DNA from: Bacilli bacterium
GTDB taxonomy: Bacteria; Bacillota_I; Bacilli_A; ML615J-28; CAG-698
Direction: 5' to 3'
Assembly (NCBI GenBank): GCA_028691905.1
Contig: JAQUYJ010000012.1
Coordinates: 1-14,526 of the forward strand
DNA length: 14,526 nt
Made by a program: the position numbers and the translations under genes. Under the pieces are notes generated by a model. The model was given only the letters and a program-made list of their open reading frames with translations, made no database searches and was not told the DNA's origin. Within the stretch, counting starts at the first letter, position 1. The number at the start of each line of letters is the position of its first letter. Positions 1 through 6,187 of this stretch are shown piece after piece.

Positions 1-94
1 CACTATCTACCATCCGTTGTCAACAAAAACATGCTTCTTTTTTCACTTATATTGCTCGTTTTTTGCCCTTCTGGTTTAGTGCACAACTTTTTAT
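1..94 (-). other. Untranslated leader or start of a small RNA, cut by the window edge
   Basis: This stretch is what the perfect promoter at 95-123 should transcribe. It holds no open frame of useful length: the one ATG in it (complement of about 28-30) opens only a nine-codon frame without a good Shine-Dalgarno site. I cannot assign it to a known riboswitch, T-box or ncRNA family. It may be a long 5' leader or the 5' part of a structured RNA gene. Confidence 0.35.
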
Positions 95-123
95 ATTATA
101 CTAGAGGTTTTTCGTTTTGTCAA
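95..123 (-). promoter_or_regulatory. Perfect sigma-A promoter reading out of the left edge
   Basis: On the minus strand a TTGACA -35 box (118-123) and a TATAAT -10 box (95-100) are separated by exactly 17 bases. All twelve consensus positions match. Transcription should start near 87-88 and run leftwards, giving a leader of at least about 87 bases before the window ends. No convincing start codon with a ribosome binding site lies in that leader, so the gene or RNA it serves is outside the window. Confidence 0.85.
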
Positions 124-143
124 AGGAAATTTAATATATTAAT

Positions 144-190
144 AAAAAAGAATCACTAAAATTTGAATATAATTTAGTGAATCTTTTTTT
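144..190. terminator. Bidirectional terminator after the amidase gene
   Basis: An A-rich arm at 144-160 pairs with a T-rich arm at 173-189 with a single mismatch, and both ends carry runs of A/T, so it can work in either direction. On the minus strand it lies about 37 bases past the amidase stop codon. It also separates the amidase gene from the strong promoter at 95-123. Confidence 0.75.
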
Positions 191-226
191 CATTAACATT
201 TAATATCTTAACTTTATTTTTGAAAA

Positions 227-1060
227 TTATTCTATTTTTTTGATTTTGGGTATTGCATTTTTATTCAATTTTCTTTTTACTAAAGTGCTTGTTTCATTAT
301 CAATGCTCAGAGTAAATTCGCCATCTACATAACTGATCTTATCACTTATATAATTTCTATTTATTTTTTTTGAGATATCTTTCATATGTAATCCCTTAAC
401 GAAGACATTGTAATGATAGCTGAAACTGTCATTTTCGCTAAGAATGTTTAGTTCTAAATTCACTTTTGTACCTTTATCTGGAGTCGTCTTTTTTCCGTTA
501 TAATTAATGACATTAGGTAAATCAATAGTCCAATGCAATCTTGCATTGGAATCGATTTTTATCAATTCATATTCTAATTCGACATCTAACATAAAAGACT
601 CCCATAAGCCATTAGTGTTGCGAATCACATTTGGGCACTCTTTTCCACTAAAGTCATAATGTTGTTTTATTCTACTGCAATCTAAATTATACTCATGCAA
701 TAATTGTGCAACTAATCGGGCTGTTCTTTTTAATGTCATTTCATAATCATTTTTAGGATTAATACATGTTTCAATTCCGATTCCGTTTTGATTTCCACCA
801 CCAATACACTCTTTTTTATAAATAGTATTGTAGTAAAAAGCTAAATAAGGATTACTACCATCCCCAGCATGCCAAGCAATTTCATCTGTTGGTACATGCT
901 GATAGCAGGAAGAATCATCAATGGAAAAATGCCATGATGCAACTCTTCCATCTTTTTTATTTGCCTGCGCATGAATATACTCATTCAATCCAACAGCATT
1001 ATCCGTATCATTAGTCATCCCGGTATCATGTATAACAATATATTGTGGCCCGTTAGGCAT
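227..1060 (-). CDS. N-acetylmuramoyl-L-alanine amidase (Amidase_2) with Ig-like C-terminal domain, main frame
   Basis: Predicted to cleave the amide bond between muramic acid and the peptide stem of peptidoglycan. Residues 5-145 look like an Amidase_2 domain. The likely zinc ligands are H11 (in IVIHDTG), H134 (QHYDFSG) and C142 (KECPN). Also typical are SWHFSIDD (42-49), WHAGDG (63-68) and the IGIETC stretch with E97. Residues 165-223 resemble an atrophied bacterial Ig-like (aBig) domain: a W-x-I-D-L-P-N stretch, a DKGTKV turn and a final Y-x-V-F-V-K-G strand. The last 50 residues are lysine-rich and unassigned. There is no signal peptide or membrane segment. The ATG at 1060 sits directly at a run of seven A that shifts the frame, and the family's usual N-terminal motif is encoded upstream in another frame (1061-1221). 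The gene is therefore probably a split or frameshifted form of a 331-residue protein. It lies downstream of rny between two terminators. Confidence 0.85.
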   Translation of the reverse strand: MPNGPQYIVIHDTGMTNDTDNAVGLNEYIHAQANKKDGRVASWHFSIDDSSCYQHVPTDEIAWHAGDGSNPYLAFYYNTIYKKECIGGGNQNGIGIETCINPKNDYEMTLKRTARLVAQLLHEYNLDCSRIKQHYDFSGKECPNVIRNTNGLWESFMLDVELEYELIKIDSNARLHWTIDLPNVINYNGKKTTPDKGTKVNLELNILSENDSFSYHYNVFVKGLHMKDISKKINRNYISDKISYVDGEFTLSIDNETSTLVKRKLNKNAIPKIKKIE

Positions 1061-1221
1061 TTTTTTCCACTTTTCCCAATTCCCGGCCTTAAAGGTGTAA
1101 TGTCAGAAGGATATACGAAGTCTTGGATACTACTCACTTTTTTCCCATAAAGGATAGGAAAATAATCACCATCATTTTGAATAAGATTTAAAAATAATTG
1201 ATCAAATTTTTCTTTTTTCAT
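1015..1221 (-). pseudogene. 5' part of the amidase gene, out of frame with the catalytic part
   Basis: An ATG at 1221 follows a clear AAGGAG Shine-Dalgarno site (1228-1233) with six bases between them, so this is the natural translation start of the amidase gene. Its first 54 codons include SIQDFVYP and LRPG, which resemble the segment found just before the IHxTG motif in CwlA/XlyA-type amidases. After GGA AAA AAA this frame runs on into unrelated sequence and stops at 1015. A one-base slip backwards, or one extra A, joins it exactly to the ATG at 1060. The fragment has no hydrophobic signal sequence. It could be a genuine frameshift mutation, an assembly error in the homopolymer, or a programmed -1 frameshift. 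Confidence 0.7.
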
Positions 1222-1227
1222 TAATTT

Positions 1228-1233
1228 CTCCTT
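1228..1233 (-). promoter_or_regulatory. Ribosome binding site of the amidase gene
   Basis: AAGGAG on the minus strand, six bases before the ATG at 1221. It decides that translation begins at 1221 rather than at the internal ATG at 1060. It lies immediately downstream of the rny terminator. Confidence 0.7.
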
Positions 1234-1236
1234 ATG

Positions 1237-1260
1237 AAAAAGAGGAGGAAACTCCTCCTC
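1237..1260 (-). terminator. Rho-independent terminator of rny
   Basis: A perfect 8-bp GC-rich stem (arms 1253-1260 and 1242-1249, three-base loop) is followed on the minus strand by five T (1237-1241). It begins eight bases after the rny stop codon. It also lies immediately upstream of the amidase ribosome binding site, so amidase mRNA would have to come from read-through or from a promoter inside rny. Confidence 0.85.
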
Positions 1261-1267
1261 CAAAATT

Positions 1268-2854
1268 CTATTTGGCAATTTCTTGTGCTCTAGTTTCCCT
1301 AATTACAACGACTTTAATGTTACCAGGATAATTTACATTGTTTTCAATTTTTATTCTCATATCCCGAGCCAATTTATAAGCTTCCAGATCATTAATTTCG
1401 TCCGGCTTAACAAGAACACGGATTTCACGTCCTGCTTGTAAAGCATAAGATTTATCAACACCCTTGAATTCATTGCAAATTTCTTCCAATTGTGTAAGAC
1501 GTTTAATATAATTGTCTAAAGATTCACTTCTTGCGCCAGGTCTTGCTGCTGATAATGTGTCTGCAGCGGCTACTAAATGTGCGATAATTGTGGTTGGTTC
1601 TTTGTCACCATGATGCGAACCAATCGCATCAATAACTTCTGTTTTTTCTCGATAACGATTTGCCAGTTCCAATCCAATATCAACATGGCTGCCTTCCATT
1701 TCATGATCAGCAGCTTTTCCTATATCATGTAAGAGACCAGCTCGTCTTGCAATGCTTTCATTCAATCCAATTTCAACAGCCAGTTTCCCAGCCAGAAAAG
1801 CGACTTCCAACGAATGTGTTAAAGCATTTTGACCATAACTAGTGCGATATTTCAATTTCCCAATCAATTTTATTAATTCGGGATGAACTTTTCCAATCCC
1901 TGTTTCGAATACGGCTTTTTCGCCCGTTTCACGAACTTCTGTATCCAGTTCTTTTTTAAATTTGTTAACTAATTCTTCAATACGAGGTGGTTGAATTCTT
2001 CCATCAGCTACTAAAGCTTCCATTGTTCTTCTTGCAATTTCTCTCCTGATTGGATCAAAACAAGATATTACTACTGCTTCAGGAGTATCATCTATGATGA
2101 TATCTACTCCTGTAGACGCTTCGATCGCTCTAATATTTCGACCCTCACGTCCGATAATTCTGCCTTTCATTTCATCATTAGGCAATGCGATTACTGATAC
2201 TGTTTTTTCATTTACTGTTTCGTTAGCATATTGTTGGATGGCGTAGGCTAGTAGACTTTGCGCCTTACGATTGGCTTCGTTTTTAGCTTTATCCTCTTCA
2301 TCACGGATAAAAGCAGCGATTTCCATGGCCATATCTTCTTCAATACGACTAAGAATAATTTCACGGGCTTTTTCTTTCCCAATGCCCGAAATTTCAATTA
2401 ATTTTTTTTCTTGCTCCTGAATAATTTCTTCCACTTTGCTATATTCTTTTTCAATTTCAAGTTTTCTATCATCTATTTTTCGCTCTTTATTGATGAGAGA
2501 TTCTTCTCTCTTGTCTAAATTAGCATTACGATTGTCTAAACGGACCTCTCTTTGTGTCAATTTGTTTTCTAGATCTTGTGCTTCTTTTTTTCTTTCTTTG
2601 ATTTCTTTTTCAGCGTCTTGTTTTAAACGATATATTTCTTGCTTGCTATCTAAAAGCGATGTTTTACGAGTATCTTCAGCATTCTTTTTAGCTTCTTCAA
2701 TAATTTTAGCAGCCGTTTTGCCGGCTTTTTTCATTTTTTGTTGAACTAAATAGAATCCTACTCCAGCGCCTAGACCAAGTAGCATTATGGAAGCAATAAC
2801 GTAGATAACTACTTCAACAAGAGCATTACCTATTAATAAGGTTAATGCTTGCAT
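1268..2854 (-). CDS. rny: Ribonuclease Y
   Basis: Membrane-anchored endoribonuclease that starts bulk mRNA decay in Gram-positive bacteria. The 528-residue length matches the family (about 520). An N-terminal membrane segment (about 10-37) is followed by a long charged coiled coil (about 45-155), then a KH RNA-binding domain with the GRIIGREGRN motif (231-240). The HD phosphohydrolase domain has H347, the metal-binding HD pair in LLHDIGKA (H376-D377), SHHG (413-416) and D432. The ATG at 2854 has a good GGAGGT site about seven bases upstream. The gene has its own promoter (2909-2937) and terminator (1237-1260), so it is probably transcribed alone. In Bacillus recA and rny are also close neighbours, which supports the assignment. 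Confidence 0.98.
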   Translation of the reverse strand: MQALTLLIGNALVEVVIYVIASIMLLGLGAGVGFYLVQQKMKKAGKTAAKIIEEAKKNAEDTRKTSLLDSKQEIYRLKQDAEKEIKERKKEAQDLENKLTQREVRLDNRNANLDKREESLINKERKIDDRKLEIEKEYSKVEEIIQEQEKKLIEISGIGKEKAREIILSRIEEDMAMEIAAFIRDEEDKAKNEANRKAQSLLAYAIQQYANETVNEKTVSVIALPNDEMKGRIIGREGRNIRAIEASTGVDIIIDDTPEAVVISCFDPIRREIARRTMEALVADGRIQPPRIEELVNKFKKELDTEVRETGEKAVFETGIGKVHPELIKLIGKLKYRTSYGQNALTHSLEVAFLAGKLAVEIGLNESIARRAGLLHDIGKAADHEMEGSHVDIGLELANRYREKTEVIDAIGSHHGDKEPTTIIAHLVAAADTLSAARPGARSESLDNYIKRLTQLEEICNEFKGVDKSYALQAGREIRVLVKPDEINDLEAYKLARDMRIKIENNVNYPGNIKVVVIRETRAQEIAK

Positions 2855-2908
2855 TATTGCACCTCCAGTGTTTTTTTATCTTTTTTTTGCCAATAGTCTA
2901 CTATAAAA

Positions 2909-2937
2909 ATTATACACCATATTTTACTATTAGTCAA
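2909..2937 (-). promoter_or_regulatory. Sigma-A promoter of rny
   Basis: The minus strand carries TTGACT (2932-2937), a 17-base spacer and TATAAT (2909-2914). This is 11 of 12 consensus positions. It lies between the recA terminator and the rny start codon, giving a leader of roughly 50 bases. Confidence 0.85.
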
Positions 2938-2960
2938 ACGTTTTCCTTAGTTATTTTCAT

Positions 2961-2992
2961 TAAAACCCATCCTTCATATAGGATGGGTTTTT
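2961..2992. terminator. Terminator of recA
   Basis: Twelve-base perfect arms (2962-2973 and 2980-2991) enclose a six-base loop. The stem begins only a few bases after the recA stop codon at 2995. The outer A/T pairs supply a short T run on both strands, so termination could be bidirectional; the minus-strand T run is only four long. Confidence 0.85.
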
Positions 2993-2994
2993 AC

Positions 2995-3981
2995 TTAATT
3001 TTTAAGCGCTTCTCTGACTTTTGTTTCCACTTCTTGCATTAGGTTAGGATTATCACGTAAAAATTGTTTTACATTTTCCCTACCTTGACCTATTCTGTCT
3101 TCATTATAAGAAAACCAAGCTCCGCTCTTCTTTATTATTTCTTTTTCAACTGCCATATCAAGTAGTTCTCCTTCGTGGGATACTCCTTGACCATAAATCA
3201 ATTCAACTTCTGCTTGTTTAAATGGTGGAGCAACTTTATTCTTCACGACTTTTACCCGTGTCAAGTTGCCTATTACGTCCGAACCTTGTTTAATTCCTTC
3301 GATTCTTCTTATATCGAGTCGTATTGTAGCATAAAATTTCAATGCCCTCCCTCCCGATGTTGTTTCAGGACTTCCAAACATGACACCTACTTTTTCTCGA
3401 ATTTGATTAATAAATATTACAACTGTATTGGTTTTGCTGATAATTCCGCTTAATTTTCGCATAGCTTGGCTCATCAATCTTGCCTGCATTCCGATGTGGG
3501 AATCTCCCATGTCGCCATCTATCTCAACTTTAGGAACTAAAGCTGCAACTGAATCGATTACAACTATATCAACTGCATTACTGCGGACCAGATGCTCCAC
3601 AATTTCTAAAGCCTGTTCACCAGTATCTGGTTGTGATAGTACAAGGTTGTCAATATCCACTTTTAGGTTACGCGCATATTTAGGGTCCAAAGCGTGTTCT
3701 GCATCGATAAAGGCAGCAAAACCTCCTAATTTCTGAGCTTCAGCAATTGCATGCAGTGCAAAAGTTGTTTTACCGCTACTTTCCGGTCCGTATATCTCGA
3801 CAATTCTTCCTCTTGGATATCCTCCTACCCCCAGCGCGTTGTCCAGTGCGATGGAACCTGAAGGTATCACATCCATATTTTCATAAATCTTTTCACCCAA
3901 TTTCATAATTGAGCCTTTTCCAAATTGCTTTTCAATTTGTTTAAAAGCTTCTTCCAAGTTTTTCAAACGATTATTTTCCAT
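2995..3981 (-). CDS. recA: Recombinase RecA
   Basis: ATP-dependent strand-exchange protein of homologous recombination and co-protease for SOS induction. It is complete at 328 residues. Walker A is GPESSGKT (65-72), the catalytic glutamate is E95 in IDAEHALDP, Walker B is the VVIDSVAAL stretch (about 140-148), and loop L2 is the GSPETTSGGRALKF stretch (203-216). The C-terminus ends soon after the last helix (VREALKN), so the acidic tail of the E. coli protein is missing and the protein is shorter than most Bacillus forms. An AAGGAG site precedes the ATG. It follows pgsA by 20 bases and is probably the last gene of the flavoprotein-pgsA-recA transcript. I see no Cheo/LexA box (GAAC-N4-GTTC) in the pgsA-recA gap or at the operon promoter. 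Confidence 0.99.
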   Translation of the reverse strand: MENNRLKNLEEAFKQIEKQFGKGSIMKLGEKIYENMDVIPSGSIALDNALGVGGYPRGRIVEIYGPESSGKTTFALHAIAEAQKLGGFAAFIDAEHALDPKYARNLKVDIDNLVLSQPDTGEQALEIVEHLVRSNAVDIVVIDSVAALVPKVEIDGDMGDSHIGMQARLMSQAMRKLSGIISKTNTVVIFINQIREKVGVMFGSPETTSGGRALKFYATIRLDIRRIEGIKQGSDVIGNLTRVKVVKNKVAPPFKQAEVELIYGQGVSHEGELLDMAVEKEIIKKSGAWFSYNEDRIGQGRENVKQFLRDNPNLMQEVETKVREALKN

Positions 3982-4001
3982 GTTTTCTCCTTATATTTTA
4001 C

Positions 4002-4592
4002 CTATTTTTTTATAATAACACTTTTATTTTTAATAAAATAATCTACTCCTGAAACAATTGTCAGCAACGCTGCCAGATAGGTAACGATTAATCCCATCGG
4101 AATCGAAATTAACTGAAACGGATAATTGTTCAACAGCAGGATAATAATAGCAGCCATTTGTGAGATTGTTTTTGCTTTCCCGAGTTTACTGGCAGCTATA
4201 ACACAATTATTATTGGCAGCGAGTATTCTAATCCCTGTAACCATAAACTCTCGGGCTATGATAATCATTACAATCCAGCCTTCGATTCGATTCAATTCAA
4301 TAAGGATAATAAAAGCAGCAAAAACCAATAATTTGTCCGCTAAAGGATCCATAAATTTTCCAAAATCGGTGACTAACTTATATTTCCGTGCAATGTATCC
4401 ATCCAAGAAATCAGTAAAAGAGGCTATACAAAATACAATTAATACAATCAAGTCACTCAATGACACACCAGAAAACAAAATTTTCTCTGATAACGAAGAA
4501 AACATAGGAATAATGACAATAACAGGTATCAATAAAATTCGTAAGATTGTTAACTTGTTTGGTAAATTCATTTTTTGTTTTGTTTTTTCCAC
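4002..4592 (-). CDS. pgsA: CDP-diacylglycerol--glycerol-3-phosphate 3-phosphatidyltransferase
   Basis: Makes phosphatidylglycerol phosphate from CDP-diacylglycerol and glycerol-3-phosphate, the committed step to phosphatidylglycerol and cardiolipin, at the cytoplasmic membrane. The 196 residues show the full CDP-alcohol phosphatidyltransferase motif: D61, D64-G65, A68-R69, G78, D82 and D86. Several hydrophobic segments surround it (about 15-35, 45-60, 88-108 and two more near the C-terminus). The start is a GTG at 4592, seven bases after an AAGGAG site; the ATG eight codons later has no comparable site. The gene starts one base after the stop codon of the upstream flavoprotein gene, which implies translational coupling. 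In many Firmicutes pgsA lies just before cinA-recA; here no cinA is present between them. Confidence 0.95.
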   Translation of the reverse strand: MEKTKQKMNLPNKLTILRILLIPVIVIIPMFSSLSEKILFSGVSLSDLIVLIVFCIASFTDFLDGYIARKYKLVTDFGKFMDPLADKLLVFAAFIILIELNRIEGWIVMIIIAREFMVTGIRILAANNNCVIAASKLGKAKTISQMAAIIILLLNNYPFQLISIPMGLIVTYLAALLTIVSGVDYFIKNKSVIIKK

Positions 4593-4593
4593 T

Positions 4594-5748
4594 TTATTCT
4601 CCTTTTATTTTATGAATAATATCCTGTGCTGCTACGAAACCACTTGCCCAAGCAAAGTGCAAATTATATCCTCCACATCTCCCACCGACACCAAGCAATT
4701 CGCCAATGACATAAACGTTGGTAATTTTGTTACTTTCCATCGTATAAGGATTAATTTCATCTTTTTTTAACCCACCTACGACTATTTGGGCTTGCTGTAT
4801 CCCAGCTACGTGAAGTATATTGAAACGATAATGGTGAATTTGATATATAACTTCAGCAAGATTTTTGGTTGCTGTTCTTTTCAGTATATCCATTGCTATC
4901 ATTTTAGGGAATAGTCCAAACACTCTGTTTTCCAAATCATGAGATAAAAATTCCATTAGCTCTTCTTCTTCCTGATCGTATGCTATGTCGAGCTCAACAT
5001 ATGAATCTTTTTCATAATAATTGGATAAATCCATAATGGCTATCCCCGACAGTCCTTGGTCTTTAAACAGGACTTCTCCTACTGCTTCCTGGATTAACAT
5101 ATTATTTTTAAGAAGTTTCACTTTTGCCTTAATGCGGATACCTGCCAATGGTTTTGTATTTGTTGAAGTAATAAAAGAAGTTAATCCTGGATTTATTGTA
5201 TCAAAAGTATGCCCCATATCAGTAAGCAAAGAATAATTGCATTCTTCTTTTTCGCTTGCAGCTGATCCCATAGCGAATACTAGAAAATCAACATTTTCAA
5301 CTTGATATCTATCAGAATAAACCAAAAAACGGTCTGCCAATTTAATATGATTCACATAATAATCCGTTTGATAGGATACATTTTTTTCATTTAGGGCATG
5401 TAAAAAACCATCAACTACGGTATTCGCTTTTTCACTGTAGGGATACATCCTTCCCTCTTCATCGTATTTCGTCCAAATTCCTATGCGACGAAAGAATTGA
5501 GCACACTGTTTATTTGTAAAATGGTTTAAGGAATATTCTACAAAATCACTGTAGTAATATGTGGAATCCAAATTTATGTTGGAAAGATTGCATTTACCGT
5601 TTCCGGTTTTTAAAATTTTTTTTGCAATACGGTCATTCTTTTCAAAAATGATTACTTCGGTATCAACCAGGTTTTCTTTCAAAAACAAAGCACAGGCTAT
5701 TCCGGACGCTCCTGCACCAATAATCCCTATTCTTTTTTTACTTATCAT
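4594..5748 (-). CDS. NAD(P)/FAD-dependent oxidoreductase, BaiN/HI0933 (YhiN) family
   Basis: Flavoprotein of the HI0933-like family, whose members bind FAD; the physiological substrate of most is unknown. At 384 residues it is close to the usual length of about 400. The N-terminal Rossmann motif is IGIIGAGASG (7-16), followed by the family signature KTGNGKCNLSN (47-57). Near the C-terminus VYVIGELLGVGGRCGGYN (about 345-362) is the second FAD-contact region, followed by the W-A-S-G-F stretch. The name BaiN comes from a bile-acid pathway enzyme of Clostridium, but most family members are general and that role should not be assumed here. The ATG at 5748 follows AGGTG by about eight bases. It is the first gene of a probable operon with pgsA and recA. 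Confidence 0.88.
   Translation of the reverse strand: MISKKRIGIIGAGASGIACALFLKENLVDTEVIIFEKNDRIAKKILKTGNGKCNLSNINLDSTYYYSDFVEYSLNHFTNKQCAQFFRRIGIWTKYDEEGRMYPYSEKANTVVDGFLHALNEKNVSYQTDYYVNHIKLADRFLVYSDRYQVENVDFLVFAMGSAASEKEECNYSLLTDMGHTFDTINPGLTSFITSTNTKPLAGIRIKAKVKLLKNNMLIQEAVGEVLFKDQGLSGIAIMDLSNYYEKDSYVELDIAYDQEEEELMEFLSHDLENRVFGLFPKMIAMDILKRTATKNLAEVIYQIHHYRFNILHVAGIQQAQIVVGGLKKDEINPYTMESNKITNVYVIGELLGVGGRCGGYNLHFAWASGFVAAQDIIHKIKGE
4599..4604 (-). promoter_or_regulatory. Ribosome binding site supporting the GTG start of pgsA
   Basis: AAGGAG on the minus strand lies inside the last codons of the upstream flavoprotein gene, six bases before GTG at 4592. This favours the GTG over the later in-frame ATG. 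Confidence 0.7.
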
Positions 5749-5759
5749 TTCTGTTCACC

Positions 5760-5777
5760 TTGTATATTATTATACAA
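5760..5777. repeat. Inverted repeat overlapping the -10 box (possible operator)
   Basis: Seven-base arms TTGTATA and TATACAA flank a four-base centre. The repeat covers the -10 hexamer and likely start site of the promoter for the flavoprotein-pgsA-recA transcript. A repressor bound here would block transcription, but the sequence is AT-rich and the repeat could be chance. Confidence 0.4.
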
Positions 5778-5797
5778 TAATTAATCTAAAAAGACAA
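5769..5797 (-). promoter_or_regulatory. Promoter of the flavoprotein-pgsA-recA operon
   Basis: The minus strand shows TTGTCT (5792-5797), a 17-base spacer and TATAAT (5769-5774). The -35 box is moderate and the -10 box perfect. It diverges from the rpsT promoter about 40 bases away. Confidence 0.75.
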
Positions 5798-5837
5798 ATA
5801 AAATCCTGTATTCTCAAATAAATAAAAAATATTTTAC

Positions 5838-5866
5838 TTGCTTTTTCAGGGTTTTTTTGCTAGAAT
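5838..5866 (+). promoter_or_regulatory. Promoter of rpsT
   Basis: The plus strand shows TTGCTT (5838-5843), a 17-base spacer and TAGAAT (5861-5866). The leader is only about 25 bases and contains the GGAGGT ribosome binding site. Confidence 0.75.
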
Positions 5867-5895
5867 AGAATAGGCGCTTTTGGAGGTAAATATTA

Positions 5896-6159
5896 ATGGC
5901 AAATATCAAACAACAAATGAAGAGAAACCTTACTAATAATAAAAGAAAATTACAAAACGCAAGCTTTAAAACTTCTATAAAAACAGCAGTCAAAGCAGTT
6001 GAAAAAGCAGTGTCAGAAAAAAATTTAGAGCTTGCAACTACTGGATTGGCTTTGGCTTCTAAAAAATTAGACAAAGCAGTCAGTAAAGGATTTTTACATA
6101 AAAACAACGTTGCACGCCAAAAATCCAGACTCTTTTTATTAGTAAACTCTATCAAGTAA
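5896..6159 (+). CDS. rpsT: 30S ribosomal protein S20
   Basis: Primary-binding protein of the small ribosomal subunit that contacts 16S rRNA. At 87 residues it has the family's usual size, is very rich in lysine and alanine, and is predicted to be all helical. The N-terminus MANIKQQMKRNLTNNKRK and the stretch KAVSKGFLHKNNVARQKSRL are diagnostic. GGAGGT precedes the ATG by about nine bases. It has its own promoter (5838-5866) and a terminator that starts at the stop codon. It is the only plus-strand gene in the window and lies convergent with holA, an arrangement of rpsT and holA seen widely in Firmicutes. Confidence 0.98.
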   Translation: MANIKQQMKRNLTNNKRKLQNASFKTSIKTAVKAVEKAVSEKNLELATTGLALASKKLDKAVSKGFLHKNNVARQKSRLFLLVNSIK

Positions 6160-6187
6160 AAAATATCCAAAAGGGTATTTTTTTTTT
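6158..6187. terminator. Bidirectional terminator between rpsT and holA
   Basis: An A-run arm (6158-6168) pairs with a T-run arm (6173-6183) around a four-base AAAA loop, with one G-U pair. The plus strand then has ten T in total for rpsT, and the minus strand six T for holA. It overlaps the rpsT stop codon and just reaches the holA stop codon. Confidence 0.85.

Noticed and set aside
2436..2744. Plus-strand frame rich in serine and leucine opposite the rny coiled coil
   Set aside because: It is the antisense reading of a Lys/Glu-rich coiled coil, with no start signal.
4126..4770. 214-codon plus-strand open frame opposite pgsA
   Set aside because: It runs antisense to a clear pgsA with all catalytic residues, has no ribosome binding site and resembles no family. 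It is a shadow of the real gene.
5814..6170. 118-codon minus-strand frame opposite rpsT
   Set aside because: It is antisense to an unmistakable S20 gene with its own promoter, ribosome binding site and terminator.
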